This document shows positions 1 through 6,344 of a DNA stretch of 15,719 bases, one piece after another. A program made the position numbers and the translations under genes. Origin of the DNA: JBKHBT01 sp046542255 (GTDB lineage: Bacteria; UBP14; UBA6098; JBKHBT01); assembly GCA_046542255.1 (NCBI GenBank), contig JBKHBT010000077.1, positions 1 through 15,719 on the forward strand, given 5' to 3'. The notes beneath the pieces are model-generated. The model did not search any database. It was not told where the DNA came from and worked only from the letters and a program-made list of their open reading frames with translations. Numbering within the stretch: position 1 is the stretch's first letter; every line of letters begins with the position of its first letter.

Positions 1-1400
1 GATATGATAAAGATGAAGATGTCGAACTTTTGATAAGACTTGTCCAAAGTGAATTAGGTGTAAATTTCCCGTTAGCACGTTTTTTAAAAAGAAGAATTGC
101 CGTTCACAGCTCTGCACTCCCCGATGAGATCCGGTTTTTAATTGAAGACTTGATGGCCAATGAGAAGCTTCAAGCTCTAGTCGCTACTACAACTATTGCT
201 CAAGGAATTAACTTTCCCGTTTCTGCAGTAATTATGGGGGCTTATAATTATCCCTACACTAAGACAATGCCAATCCGAGACTTTTGGAATTTAGCTGGTA
301 GAGTTGGTCGGACTGACCAAGAGACGATGGGTTGGGTTGGTATAGCAGTGAGAAATGATGAAGATTTATTGAAAGCAGGTAAATTTGTTAGTGAAGCTTC
401 TAATAAGCTGCATTCACAATTGGTCGAAGTTATTGAAAATGCCATGAACAATGCAAATGATAATTTAGAAAAATGGCTTTTTAATGATGAACGCTGGTCG
501 GCTATTCTTCAGTATATTTCTCATTTAAGAAGACAAACTGAACAACAAGATGTCTTTTTAGCACAACTCGATCAAAAACTTCAGGATACATTTGGTTACA
601 ATAAGCTTTCAGATAATAAGAAAATTTTTTTAAGAGATCATATTCGTGAATATGCAGAAAAACTGTCCTTAAATGATGCTGAAAGATCAGATAATACCGG
701 TTTTTCAACAGTTTCAGTTAATCAAATGTTATACAAACTCAATAATGTAGGGTTAAAACCTCAGGACTGGGATAAAGGACAATTGTTTTCTGAAAATAAT
801 CAAAGTATGCAAAAGCTTGTTGGGATAATGCTCGATACCTATGAGATTAGGAATTCTATGAATGAATTGAACACTAAAGGCCAAACAATTGATCCTTCAT
901 CAATTGCTCGCTTGATAATAGATTGGGTTAATGGAAAGGATATTGGTAGCATCGCTTCAAAATTTTATCCAAATGAAGATAATAATAAAGCAATTCAGAA
1001 AGCTACCAAATCTCTTTACAAAGTAGTAGCTAATGCGGCTACTTGGGGTCTTGCTGCTTTGCAACAAATGCCAACGAGTGGCGTTGATTGGGACAATTTA
1101 ACAGATGTTGATAAAAGGAAAATGACTAACCTTCCTGCTTATTTACATTATGGTGTAAATACTGATGAAGGGGTTTTGATGAGAAAAAACAATGTGCCAA
1201 GAAGTATTGCTAATCGATTAGGTGAATTATATAGCGCATCTGTTAATGGACAGATCTATGATAAATCTTCAAATTCAGTTTCTAAATGGATAAGTCAACA
1301 AGGAACTGAAACTTGGAACCGAATTAGACCCGAAGAATCAAAGCTTTCAGGAGAAGATTATAAGAAAGTTTGGATGAAACTAAGTGGTAAAAATGACTGA
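1..1400 (+). CDS. SF2 (Ski2-like) helicase, C-terminal part; 5' end outside window
   Basis: The frame is open from base 3 to the TGA at 1398-1400, giving 465 visible residues; the start lies upstream, so the TTG at 30 is not taken as a start. Near the visible N-terminus is a helicase RecA2 lobe: AVHSSALP (motif IV-like region), ATTTIAQGINFP (motif V) and FWNLAGRVGR (motif VI, arginine finger). These patterns are typical of Ski2-like and related DEAD/DEAH superfamily 2 ATPases. The remaining roughly 330 residues are mostly helical and not recognised. Helicases of this sort often occur in phage-defence loci, but no defence partner is visible, so that role is only a possibility. The gene is richer in A/T and in TTA/TTG leucines than the genes after it, suggesting separate ancestry. 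Walker A and DEAD motifs would be upstream and cannot be checked. Confidence 0.8.
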   Translation, partial: YDKDEDVELLIRLVQSELGVNFPLARFLKRRIAVHSSALPDEIRFLIEDLMANEKLQALVATTTIAQGINFPVSAVIMGAYNYPYTKTMPIRDFWNLAGRVGRTDQETMGWVGIAVRNDEDLLKAGKFVSEASNKLHSQLVEVIENAMNNANDNLEKWLFNDERWSAILQYISHLRRQTEQQDVFLAQLDQKLQDTFGYNKLSDNKKIFLRDHIREYAEKLSLNDAERSDNTGFSTVSVNQMLYKLNNVGLKPQDWDKGQLFSENNQSMQKLVGIMLDTYEIRNSMNELNTKGQTIDPSSIARLIIDWVNGKDIGSIASKFYPNEDNNKAIQKATKSLYKVVANAATWGLAALQQMPTSGVDWDNLTDVDKRKMTNLPAYLHYGVNTDEGVLMRKNNVPRSIANRLGELYSASVNGQIYDKSSNSVSKWISQQGTETWNRIRPEESKLSGEDYKKVWMKLSGKND

Positions 1401-1446
1401 TAAATTAGAGCTCTATTTACTATACGATTTTTTACCTGTTCAATGA
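1393..1446 (+). pseudogene. possible truncated downstream partner of the helicase gene
   Basis: An ATG at 1393 overlaps the helicase stop (ATGACTGA), the usual arrangement of a translationally coupled next gene. It encodes only MTDKLELYLLYDFLPVQ before TGA at 1444. The same frame stays open past that TGA and reads protein-like sequence (PRLTNLIRLLNLAF) until it meets the VOC gene leader. This may be the start of a gene that was cut off or inactivated. It could equally be a chance short ORF. No function can be assigned. Confidence 0.25.
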
Positions 1447-1448
1447 CC

Positions 1449-1464
1449 AAGATTAACTAATCTT
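1449..1464. repeat. 16-bp inverted repeat in the gap before the VOC gene
   Basis: AAGATTA-AC-TAATCTT is a perfect 7-bp inverted repeat around a 2-bp centre, in the 140-bp gap between the helicase stop and the VOC start. A smaller palindrome (TAGAGCTCTA, 1406-1415) lies just after the helicase stop and is followed by a T-run (1428-1433), so it might act as a weak terminator. The 16-bp dyad could be an operator for the VOC gene. Both readings are inference from symmetry alone, and AT-rich dyads of this size can arise by chance. Confidence 0.3.
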
Positions 1465-1540
1465 ATAAGACTTTTAAACCTTGCTTTCCAAACAAAAAAG
1501 CCACAAATTTTATACCAGCCAAAAAAGGAGTACCAAAAAA

Positions 1541-2005
1541 ATGCAACAAAGACTAACAATAATAACCCTCGGAGTAAAAAACCTCGCCAAATCCGAAGAA
1601 TTCTATTCCCGGAAACTCGGCTGGCGAAAATCCGATGACAGTAGCGATGATATAATCTTCTACGACCTAAATGGTATCAGGCTGGCACTCTATCCAAAAG
1701 ATAAACTCGCAGAAGATGCAAAATCCCCAAAAAATACCTGCGATTGCGAAGATAATTGCGATTGCCATAATAATGAAAATAATCACCAATTCCCCGGATT
1801 TACAATGGCATATAATACCCGCTCCGAAAAAGAAGCCGATGAAATATTTGCAGAACTGAAAAACAAAGACGTCAAAATAGTAAAACTTCCGGAAAAGGTC
1901 TTCTGGGGCGGATATAGCGGCTATATTGCCGACCCGGATAGTTATCTCTGGGAAATCGCATATAATCCATTCATGGAAATTGATGATGACGGAAATATCA
2001 AATAG
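1541..2005 (+). CDS. VOC-superfamily (glyoxalase/dioxygenase-fold) protein with Cys-rich insert
   Basis: A 154-residue single-chain VOC protein. The N-terminal half has the beta-alpha-beta opening (LTIITLGVKNLAKSEEFY, residues 5-22). The second half has GFTMAYN (86-92) and the closing FWGGYSGYIADPDSYLWEIA stretch (121-140), typical of the glyoxalase/bleomycin-resistance fold. The start is the ATG at 1541, ten bases after an AAAAAAGGAG ribosome site at 1521-1530; an earlier in-frame start at 1481 would add 20 residues unlike the family. Between the two halves, residues 67-76 form CDCEDNCDCH (CxCxxxCxCH) followed by an Asn-rich stretch. This insertion is unusual for the family and could bind a metal. 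Substrate is unknown; family members handle glutathione conjugates, antibiotics or aromatic compounds. The thioredoxin-like gene follows after 15 bp, probably in one transcript. Confidence 0.85.
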   Translation: MQQRLTIITLGVKNLAKSEEFYSRKLGWRKSDDSSDDIIFYDLNGIRLALYPKDKLAEDAKSPKNTCDCEDNCDCHNNENNHQFPGFTMAYNTRSEKEADEIFAELKNKDVKIVKLPEKVFWGGYSGYIADPDSYLWEIAYNPFMEIDDDGNIK

Positions 2006-2020
2006 AAAAAGGAGAATAAG

Positions 2021-2482
2021 ATGAAAATGCTAGCCAAAGGGATTTTGATAATGATGCTATTTGCTCTATCAGGCCAAAGTATTGCTAAAGACGAGAATAT
2101 TATAGATATATTTTTCAAAAATCGCCCCCCTTCGCAAAAAGTAATGGGAAAACTCAAGCCGATTATGGAAAAGTATCAGGAGAAATACGAAGTGAAATAT
2201 CATCTCATAACCGATGAGAAGAATGCCGAAATCATAAAAGAATACGGCCTTCCGACTACTCACTTTCCCGTGGCTGTTGTGATAAATGGCAAATTCCGTG
2301 CGAAGATCGATGACAAAATCGTACATTTTGTGCATTTTCCAAAATTCATGGAAGGCATCGGACGGCATGAAGGCGACTGGTCGATCGATGATGTTATTAA
2401 AGTACTCGATGATAATTCATTGCTTATGGAAGAAAATATTCTTCCCGAATTGGAACCAGCAACAAGCGAATGCCAGGATTGA
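2021..2482 (+). CDS. small exported thioredoxin-fold-like protein lacking CxxC
   Basis: This gene encodes 153 residues starting at ATG 2021, after GGAG at 2011-2014. The N-terminus looks like a Sec signal peptide: Lys residues, a hydrophobic run ILIMMLFAL, then a likely cleavage site after QSIA (about residue 22). The rest resembles a thioredoxin fold: a beta strand (IIDIFF), a position where redox members carry CxxC but here reads RPPSQ, a long helix, a second strand (KYHLIT), then a turn with a possible cis-Pro (HFPVAVVING), and a last helix after WSIDD. The only Cys is near the C-terminus (ECQD), so dithiol oxidoreductase activity is not expected; a binding or chaperone role is possible. 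The fold assignment rests on pattern only. It is likely co-transcribed with the VOC gene upstream. Confidence 0.6.
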   Translation: MKMLAKGILIMMLFALSGQSIAKDENIIDIFFKNRPPSQKVMGKLKPIMEKYQEKYEVKYHLITDEKNAEIIKEYGLPTTHFPVAVVINGKFRAKIDDKIVHFVHFPKFMEGIGRHEGDWSIDDVIKVLDDNSLLMEENILPELEPATSECQD

Positions 2483-2504
2483 TTTTTCAATCTAAATTAA
2501 AAAG

Positions 2505-2533
2505 TTGACATATTCGAGTTATTGAAGTAATTT
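2505..2533 (+). promoter_or_regulatory. candidate sigma70-type promoter for the macro-queDEC operon
   Basis: TTGACA (2505-2510) is a consensus -35 box, followed by a 17-bp spacer and TAATTT (2528-2533) as a -10 match. It lies in the 119-bp gap between the thioredoxin-like gene and the macro-domain gene, with an expected transcription start near 2540 and a leader of about 60 nt. Its match and placement are good, but the organism's sigma factor preferences are unknown. Confidence 0.5.
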
Positions 2534-2549
2534 ATATGATTAAAAATTA

Positions 2550-2595
2550 CGCAAAAGGCATAATGCAATAGCTTTATGCCAAATTCTGCGGGAGG
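2550..2595 (+). promoter_or_regulatory. structured 5' leader next to the ribosome site of the macro gene
   Basis: Within the leader, GGCATAA (2557-2563) pairs with TTATGCC (2574-2580); one T-T mismatch and two further G-C pairs extend the stem to an AATA loop. An outer CGCA (2550-2553) pairs with TGCG (2587-2590), which directly abuts the GGAGG ribosome site at 2591-2595. The fold could influence translation of the macro-queDEC message or be an operator dyad. It does not match the preQ1-I consensus that I know (C-rich loop plus A-rich tail), so no riboswitch class is claimed. There is no T-run, so it is unlikely to be a terminator. Confidence 0.4.
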
Positions 2596-2601
2596 TATCT
2601 T

Positions 2602-3132
2602 ATGCAGGTTCGAATTGGAAACGCCGTTTTGAAACTCATTCAAGGTGATATTACCGATGAGAAAGTAGATGCAATAACTAATGCCGCCAATGACCGTCTC
2701 TGGATGGGTAGCGGCGTTGCTGGCGCAATCAAGTCGAAGGGTGGCGAAGAAATCGAAATGGAAGCCATGCGGCAAGGCCCAATAGAGATCGGCGATGTCG
2801 TTGTTACCGAGCCGGGAGCTTTGCAGGCCAAACATGTTATCCATGCCGCAGTTATGGGGCAGGACCTTGTTACAAGTTCCGAAGCAATACAAAAGGCTAC
2901 GGAAAATACATTGAAAAAAGCCGATGATATGAAACTCGAAACAGTATCATTGCCAGCCTTCGGAACAGGTGTCGGACATTTCCATGCTGCGGATGCTGCC
3001 GATGCGATACTCGATAAGGCAATAGATAGCCTGATCGAAGCCAAAAACCTAAAAGAAGTGCATATCGTTCTCATAGATAAAGGAATATACGATATATTTG
3101 CCGCTAAACTCAAAAAGAAGTTTTCGAGATAG
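2602..3132 (+). CDS. macro-domain protein (ADP-ribose binding / de-ADP-ribosylating family)
   Basis: A stand-alone 176-residue macro domain, the usual size for prokaryotic single-domain members. Visible family marks are the opening strand and loop LIQGDIT (residues 12-18), the NAAN ligand motif, the Gly-rich phosphate loop GSGVAGAI, and a second loop PAFGTGVGHF with its preceding strand (ETVSLPAF). Such proteins bind ADP-ribose, hydrolyse O-acetyl-ADP-ribose or ADP-ribose-1''-phosphate, or remove ADP-ribose from targets; which applies here cannot be told. The start ATG 2602 follows GGAGG at 2591-2595. It is the first gene of a compact cluster: queD begins 6 bp after its stop. This suggests co-expression with preQ0 synthesis, although a functional link is not established. 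Confidence 0.88.
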   Translation: MQVRIGNAVLKLIQGDITDEKVDAITNAANDRLWMGSGVAGAIKSKGGEEIEMEAMRQGPIEIGDVVVTEPGALQAKHVIHAAVMGQDLVTSSEAIQKATENTLKKADDMKLETVSLPAFGTGVGHFHAADAADAILDKAIDSLIEAKNLKEVHIVLIDKGIYDIFAAKLKKKFSR

Positions 3133-3138
3133 GAGATT

Positions 3139-3516
3139 ATGCGCGAAAGATATACAGCTATCGTATCAGGCGAGTTTTCGGCAGCTCATTTTATTCCCGA
3201 TTATAAAGGCAATTGCTGCAATCTGCATGGCCACAATTGGAAAGTCATAGCAGCAATATCCAAAGAAGAGCTGGACCAGCTCGGCCTTTCGGTCGATCTT
3301 AGAATTGCAAAAGACCATCTTCGCAAGACGCTAAAGCTACTCGACCACACAAATCTCAATGATAATCCCTTTTTGAATAATGTTCCACCTACTGCCGAGA
3401 ATATTGCATCATTCATCTATGACCAGCTCGCTGATAAGTTTGGCTCCGCAAGAATACTGTATATCGATATCTATGAAGGGCCGAATTCTGCCATAAGATA
3501 CGAGAGGTTCGAGTAA
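3139..3516 (+). CDS. queD: 6-carboxy-5,6,7,8-tetrahydropterin synthase
   Basis: QueD converts dihydroneopterin triphosphate to 6-carboxytetrahydropterin, the first committed step toward preQ0 and tRNA queuosine. The 125-residue length fits the bacterial family. Zinc ligands His17 (AAHF), His30 and His32 (LHGHNW) are present, and Cys26, four residues before His30, is at the catalytic position. The Asp69-His70 pair (LLDHTNLND), the PPTAENIA motif with Glu87 and the YEGP motif with Glu113 complete the active site. The start is ATG 3139; its AGGAG ribosome site overlaps the macro gene stop. queE starts two bases after the queD stop. This could in principle be a pterin synthase of another pathway (PTPS), but the neighbouring queE and queC make QueD the clear call. 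Confidence 0.95.
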   Translation: MRERYTAIVSGEFSAAHFIPDYKGNCCNLHGHNWKVIAAISKEELDQLGLSVDLRIAKDHLRKTLKLLDHTNLNDNPFLNNVPPTAENIASFIYDQLADKFGSARILYIDIYEGPNSAIRYERFE

Positions 3517-3518
3517 AT

Positions 3519-4166
3519 TTGTCTGATGAATCTATCACAATTGCCGATACCCTTAATATTGTCGAAGTCTTAAGGACAATTATCGGTGAGAGCCGATATA
3601 GCGGTTATCCATGTACATTGGTAAGACTCGGCGGATGCAATCTAAGCTGCAAATATTGCGATACTGAATATGCACAGAAAAGTCACGCCTTCGAAGAGCA
3701 TATCTTCGATACAGCACATAAAATAAAAGATGAATGGGTGCTCCTGACAGGCGGAGAACCGCTTCTGCAAAAGAGTGCATATTCGCTTATGGATATCTTG
3801 ATAAATCGCAATAAGAAGATAGTCCTGGAAACAAATGGCTCCATCGATATATCGGATATTCCCGATGATGTCTATAAAATTATGGATCTCAAAACTCCAT
3901 CATCAGGAATGCATAAAAAGATGAATTTCCAAAACTGCGACTATTTGACCGAAAATGATGAAGTAAAATTCCTGATCGCCGATGACGATGATTTCGAATA
4001 TGCCTTAAAGAAAATCGATGAACATAATCTGCTCGAAAGGTGTTGCATAAGCTTTTCGCCGGTCTATGGAAGTATCGGCGAAAGCGAACTCGGCCAGGCA
4101 ATACTCAAAACCCGGCTGCCAATCCGGCTGAATCTTCAAATCCACAAGATGATTGGGATGAAATGA
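3519..4166 (+). CDS. queE: 7-carboxy-7-deazaguanine synthase (radical SAM)
   Basis: QueE rearranges 6-carboxytetrahydropterin to 7-carboxy-7-deazaguanine using S-adenosylmethionine and a 4Fe-4S cluster. The 215-residue protein has the radical-SAM motif CNLSCKYC (CxxxCxxC; Cys40, 44, 47) followed by DT, preceded by the family's substrate-loop region (IIGESRYSG, residues 21-29; usually QGEG). LTGGEPLL is the SAM-binding GGE motif, and LETNGS is the next conserved strand. The start is a TTG at 3519, two bases after the queD stop. No ATG occurs in frame before the Fe-S motif, so a non-ATG start is required. A GAGAGG ribosome-like site lies at 3502-3507 inside queD, implying coupled translation. 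The last codons overlap the queC start (ATGA). Confidence 0.93.
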   Translation: MSDESITIADTLNIVEVLRTIIGESRYSGYPCTLVRLGGCNLSCKYCDTEYAQKSHAFEEHIFDTAHKIKDEWVLLTGGEPLLQKSAYSLMDILINRNKKIVLETNGSIDISDIPDDVYKIMDLKTPSSGMHKKMNFQNCDYLTENDEVKFLIADDDDFEYALKKIDEHNLLERCCISFSPVYGSIGESELGQAILKTRLPIRLNLQIHKMIGMK

Positions 4167-4834
4167 AACAATCTTCGAAAGAACGTGCTTTGGTTTTGCT
4201 GTCGGGTGGCATGGACAGCGCGACCTGCGCCTTTATGGCAAAGGAAAAATACGATGAGCTGGCGACTTTGTTTTTCAGGTACGGCCAGAGGACGGAAAAC
4301 CGCGAGATTGAAAGTTTCCTGGCTCTTTCGGAAAGATTAGGCGCAAGCCATAAGGAAATTTTCCTGCTTCCATTCTATAAAAAAATCGGCAAAAATGCCC
4401 TGACAGATACATCGCTGGAAATACCTGCAATGGACATCGCTGGAGTAATCCCAAATACATATGTGCCTTTTAGGAATGGCGTTATGCTCTCAATCGCAGC
4501 CGCATGGGCCGAAGCGCATGATTATGGCAATATCTTCATCGGCGCCGTCTGGGAAGACTCATCCGGATATCCCGACTGCCGCGAGAAATTTCTAAAGGCC
4601 ATGCAAAATGCTGTAAATAACGGCACAAGCGATGATTTTTCATTGACATTGCACTATCCTGTCATTCATATGCAAAAGGATGAAATAATCTTAGAAGGCA
4701 TAAAGCTCGGCGTTCCATTTGATTTGACATGGAGCTGCTATCAAGGTAGCGAAAAGCCCTGCGGAAGATGCCCATCCTGCCACCTTCGCCAAAAGGCATT
4801 CGAAAAGGCCGGCATCAAAGATCCTCTTCTTTAG
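4163..4834 (+). CDS. queC: 7-cyano-7-deazaguanine (preQ0) synthase
   Basis: QueC uses ATP and ammonia to turn 7-carboxy-7-deazaguanine into preQ0. The 223-residue protein begins with the PP-loop ATP-pyrophosphatase motif LLSGGMDS (residues 12-19). It then shows FRYGQRTENRE, VPFRNG and EDSSGYPDCR, all family signatures, and ends with a zinc site of four cysteines (Cys192, 200, 203, 206; CGRCPSC). The start is ATG 4163, whose ATGA overlaps the queE stop, so translation is probably coupled; a longer reading from 4040 would run through queE and lacks family sequence. Downstream steps (QueF, Tgt, QueA, QueG/H) and GTP cyclohydrolase are not in the window. The 3' end overlaps prsW on the opposite strand by 20 bp. 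Confidence 0.95.
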   Translation: MKQSSKERALVLLSGGMDSATCAFMAKEKYDELATLFFRYGQRTENREIESFLALSERLGASHKEIFLLPFYKKIGKNALTDTSLEIPAMDIAGVIPNTYVPFRNGVMLSIAAAWAEAHDYGNIFIGAVWEDSSGYPDCREKFLKAMQNAVNNGTSDDFSLTLHYPVIHMQKDEIILEGIKLGVPFDLTWSCYQGSEKPCGRCPSCHLRQKAFEKAGIKDPLL

Positions 4835-5531
4835 CAATATAGATTTTCTCCCTTTTTATCTTAATTTTGGTTATAATCAACATTTTGCGATAGAACTCCT
4901 TCACTATTCTCCACATTACGATGGCTATCAAGATAATTGCAAGCGGCCAGAGATAGGATTTCGTAAGCAGAGTATTGAACAGCCCGTGGCTCACAGAAGA
5001 AATCAAAAGGGCGACGAGAATAATCCATTTATGATGATGCGATGGCTCGTATTTATAGCGGCCCAGTTCATAGCCCCAGACAGCAGCAAACATGATATGT
5101 GCCAGAGTCGATAGGAAAGAACGTATTAAGAAATTGGCAAAGCCGAATTTCATGGCATAGAAGGCATTTTCCACAGTAGCAAAACCGATTGCTGCTGCGG
5201 CGCTATATATCAGGCCATCGACCGGTTCATCGAAATCTGCGGAATGATATGCAAAAATCCATACCACGAGAAATTTGATCGCTTCTTCGACAAATCCAAC
5301 GAGAAATGTATGCTCAAATAGAATAGCCAAAAAGAATTCGGAATCGCCAAATCCAAGCATTCCATGGAGAAACTCTTCGACAAGTGCAGCGAAAAACACA
5401 GAAAAACCCCCGACAATAAGAATAACTATCAGATGTTTCCAGGCTTCTGGCCTGTATTTATCTTTTTTGCGGAAATAGTAGAGCCATAGCCCGGCAGGGA
5501 TAATTCCCAGTATCAGATAAAAAAGAATCAT
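4815..5531 (-). CDS. PrsW-family intramembrane metalloprotease
   Basis: A 238-residue polytopic membrane protein with about seven hydrophobic segments. It carries the PrsW/CPBP-like active-site motifs: VEEAIKF (Glu82, Glu83, Lys86), FATVEN (Glu121, Asn122), His145 in the next helix (STLAHIMFA) and SHGLFN (His182). PrsW of Bacillus cleaves an anti-sigma factor; the substrate here is unknown, and no anti-sigma gene is nearby. The start ATG (5531-5529) overlaps the rsmE stop by one base (TGATG on the coding strand), implying coupled translation within a dnaJ-rsmE-prsW transcription unit. The C-terminus is a basic cytoplasmic tail after the last helix. The stop lies inside the 3' end of the converging queC gene. 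Confidence 0.85.
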   Translation of the reverse strand: MILFYLILGIIPAGLWLYYFRKKDKYRPEAWKHLIVILIVGGFSVFFAALVEEFLHGMLGFGDSEFFLAILFEHTFLVGFVEEAIKFLVVWIFAYHSADFDEPVDGLIYSAAAAIGFATVENAFYAMKFGFANFLIRSFLSTLAHIMFAAVWGYELGRYKYEPSHHHKWIILVALLISSVSHGLFNTLLTKSYLWPLAIILIAIVMWRIVKEFYRKMLIITKIKIKREKIYIAKEEDL

Positions 5532-6283
5532 CAGATCATGCCGAGTCCATTTAATGTCTTGACCATCATGGCGATAGCGGCATTCTCAGTTCTTAGCCTT
5601 GTCCTTCCCAATGATATCGGGATTGCATTCATATCGCGCATTGTTTCGACTTCTCTATGCGAAAATCCGCCTTCAGGGCCGATAATCATGAGTATATCCT
5701 TTTTCTTCTCATTTTTGAAAACTGGCAAGGTCGGGATACCTTCAGGATCGGCGAAAAAGATTCGCCTGTCTGCCCAGTCTTCGAGGGCATCGAGGAAATT
5801 GACCGGTTTGTATAGAGTTGGGAAATTTATACGAAGGCTTCCTTTGGTAGCATTGCGCACCATTTTGTCCAGCCTTTTATGGTACTGGTCACTTGCGAGG
5901 CGTTTAGTATGCGAAGGCTCGGAATATCGGCAAATAAGCGGTATAATTTCATTAATGCCCAATTGAGAAATCGGCGAAAGCAATCTCTCGAACCTTTTCG
6001 GCCTTATCGTTCCAATTCCGATGGCTACCTTAACAGGTAGTTCATCCGAAAGTGGGGGGAGTTCTTCTTCATTATCTATTATCTCTGCCAATGTCTTTTT
6101 GGGGTCGGCTTTTAATATTATGGCATTTTCGGCCCTTCCATTGCCATTTGTAACAACGAACTGATCGCCTTTGTCCATTCTAAGGACACGGATCATGTGA
6201 TGCGATTCATCTTGTGGGATATGTACCTTATCTTTGAAGAAATTTTCATCAGGAGCATAAAAGATATTTGTGATGTTTTTCAA
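5531..6283 (-). CDS. rsmE: 16S rRNA (uracil1498-N3)-methyltransferase
   Basis: RsmE methylates N3 of U1498 in 16S rRNA using S-adenosylmethionine. The order of the family is seen: an N-terminal PUA-like part (NIFYAPDENF, then HHMIRVLRMDKGD), KVAIGIGTIRPKRFE, the helix motif ISQLGINEIIPL, and the SPOUT knot signatures MIIGPEGGFS and LGRTRLRTENAAI near the C-terminus. The consensus for the last motif is LGxRILRTETA, so this copy is slightly divergent. I prefer the TTG at 6283, because GGAG lies five bases before it and the protein then begins close to the conserved NIFY; a TTG at 6298 would add five residues without a good ribosome site. This gives 250 residues, normal for the family. It follows dnaJ after about 60 bp and overlaps prsW by one base. 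Confidence 0.92.
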   Translation of the reverse strand: MKNITNIFYAPDENFFKDKVHIPQDESHHMIRVLRMDKGDQFVVTNGNGRAENAIILKADPKKTLAEIIDNEEELPPLSDELPVKVAIGIGTIRPKRFERLLSPISQLGINEIIPLICRYSEPSHTKRLASDQYHKRLDKMVRNATKGSLRINFPTLYKPVNFLDALEDWADRRIFFADPEGIPTLPVFKNEKKKDILMIIGPEGGFSHREVETMRDMNAIPISLGRTRLRTENAAIAMMVKTLNGLGMI

Positions 6284-6306
6284 TTTCGCTCCAATCAATA
6301 TTTAGA

Positions 6307-6338
6307 CCATTTTATTGGACAATATTAAATAAACATGG
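6307..6338 (-). other. AT-rich hairpin between dnaJ and rsmE
   Basis: On the plus strand CCATTTTATT (6307-6316) pairs with AATAAACATGG (6328-6338) with one bulged C and an 11-base loop. It sits in the short dnaJ-rsmE gap. On the transcribed strand it is not followed by a T-run, so it is a poor terminator; it may be a processing or stability element, or chance in AT-rich sequence. Confidence 0.25.
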
Positions 6339-6344
6339 TTGATT

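Noticed and set aside
1393..1446. Alternative genetic code with TGA as a sense codon
   Set aside because: The broken ORF contains an in-frame TGA, but TGA is used as the stop in the helicase, thioredoxin-like, queE, prsW and rsmE genes and does not occur inside any recognised gene.
2550..2595. preQ1 riboswitch upstream of queDEC
   Set aside because: The position is tempting, but the C-rich loop and A-rich pseudoknot tail of preQ1-I are absent; it is kept only as an unclassified structured leader.
2497..3113. Minus-strand open frames of 131 and 157 codons across the macro gene
   Set aside because: They are shadows of the well-supported macro-domain gene, with no recognisable domain or good ribosome site.
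4040..4162. N-terminal extension of QueC reading from an ATG at 4040
   Set aside because: These 41 codons overlap queE in another frame, are low-complexity and basic, and precede the normal PP-loop start; ATG 4163 gives a standard-length QueC.
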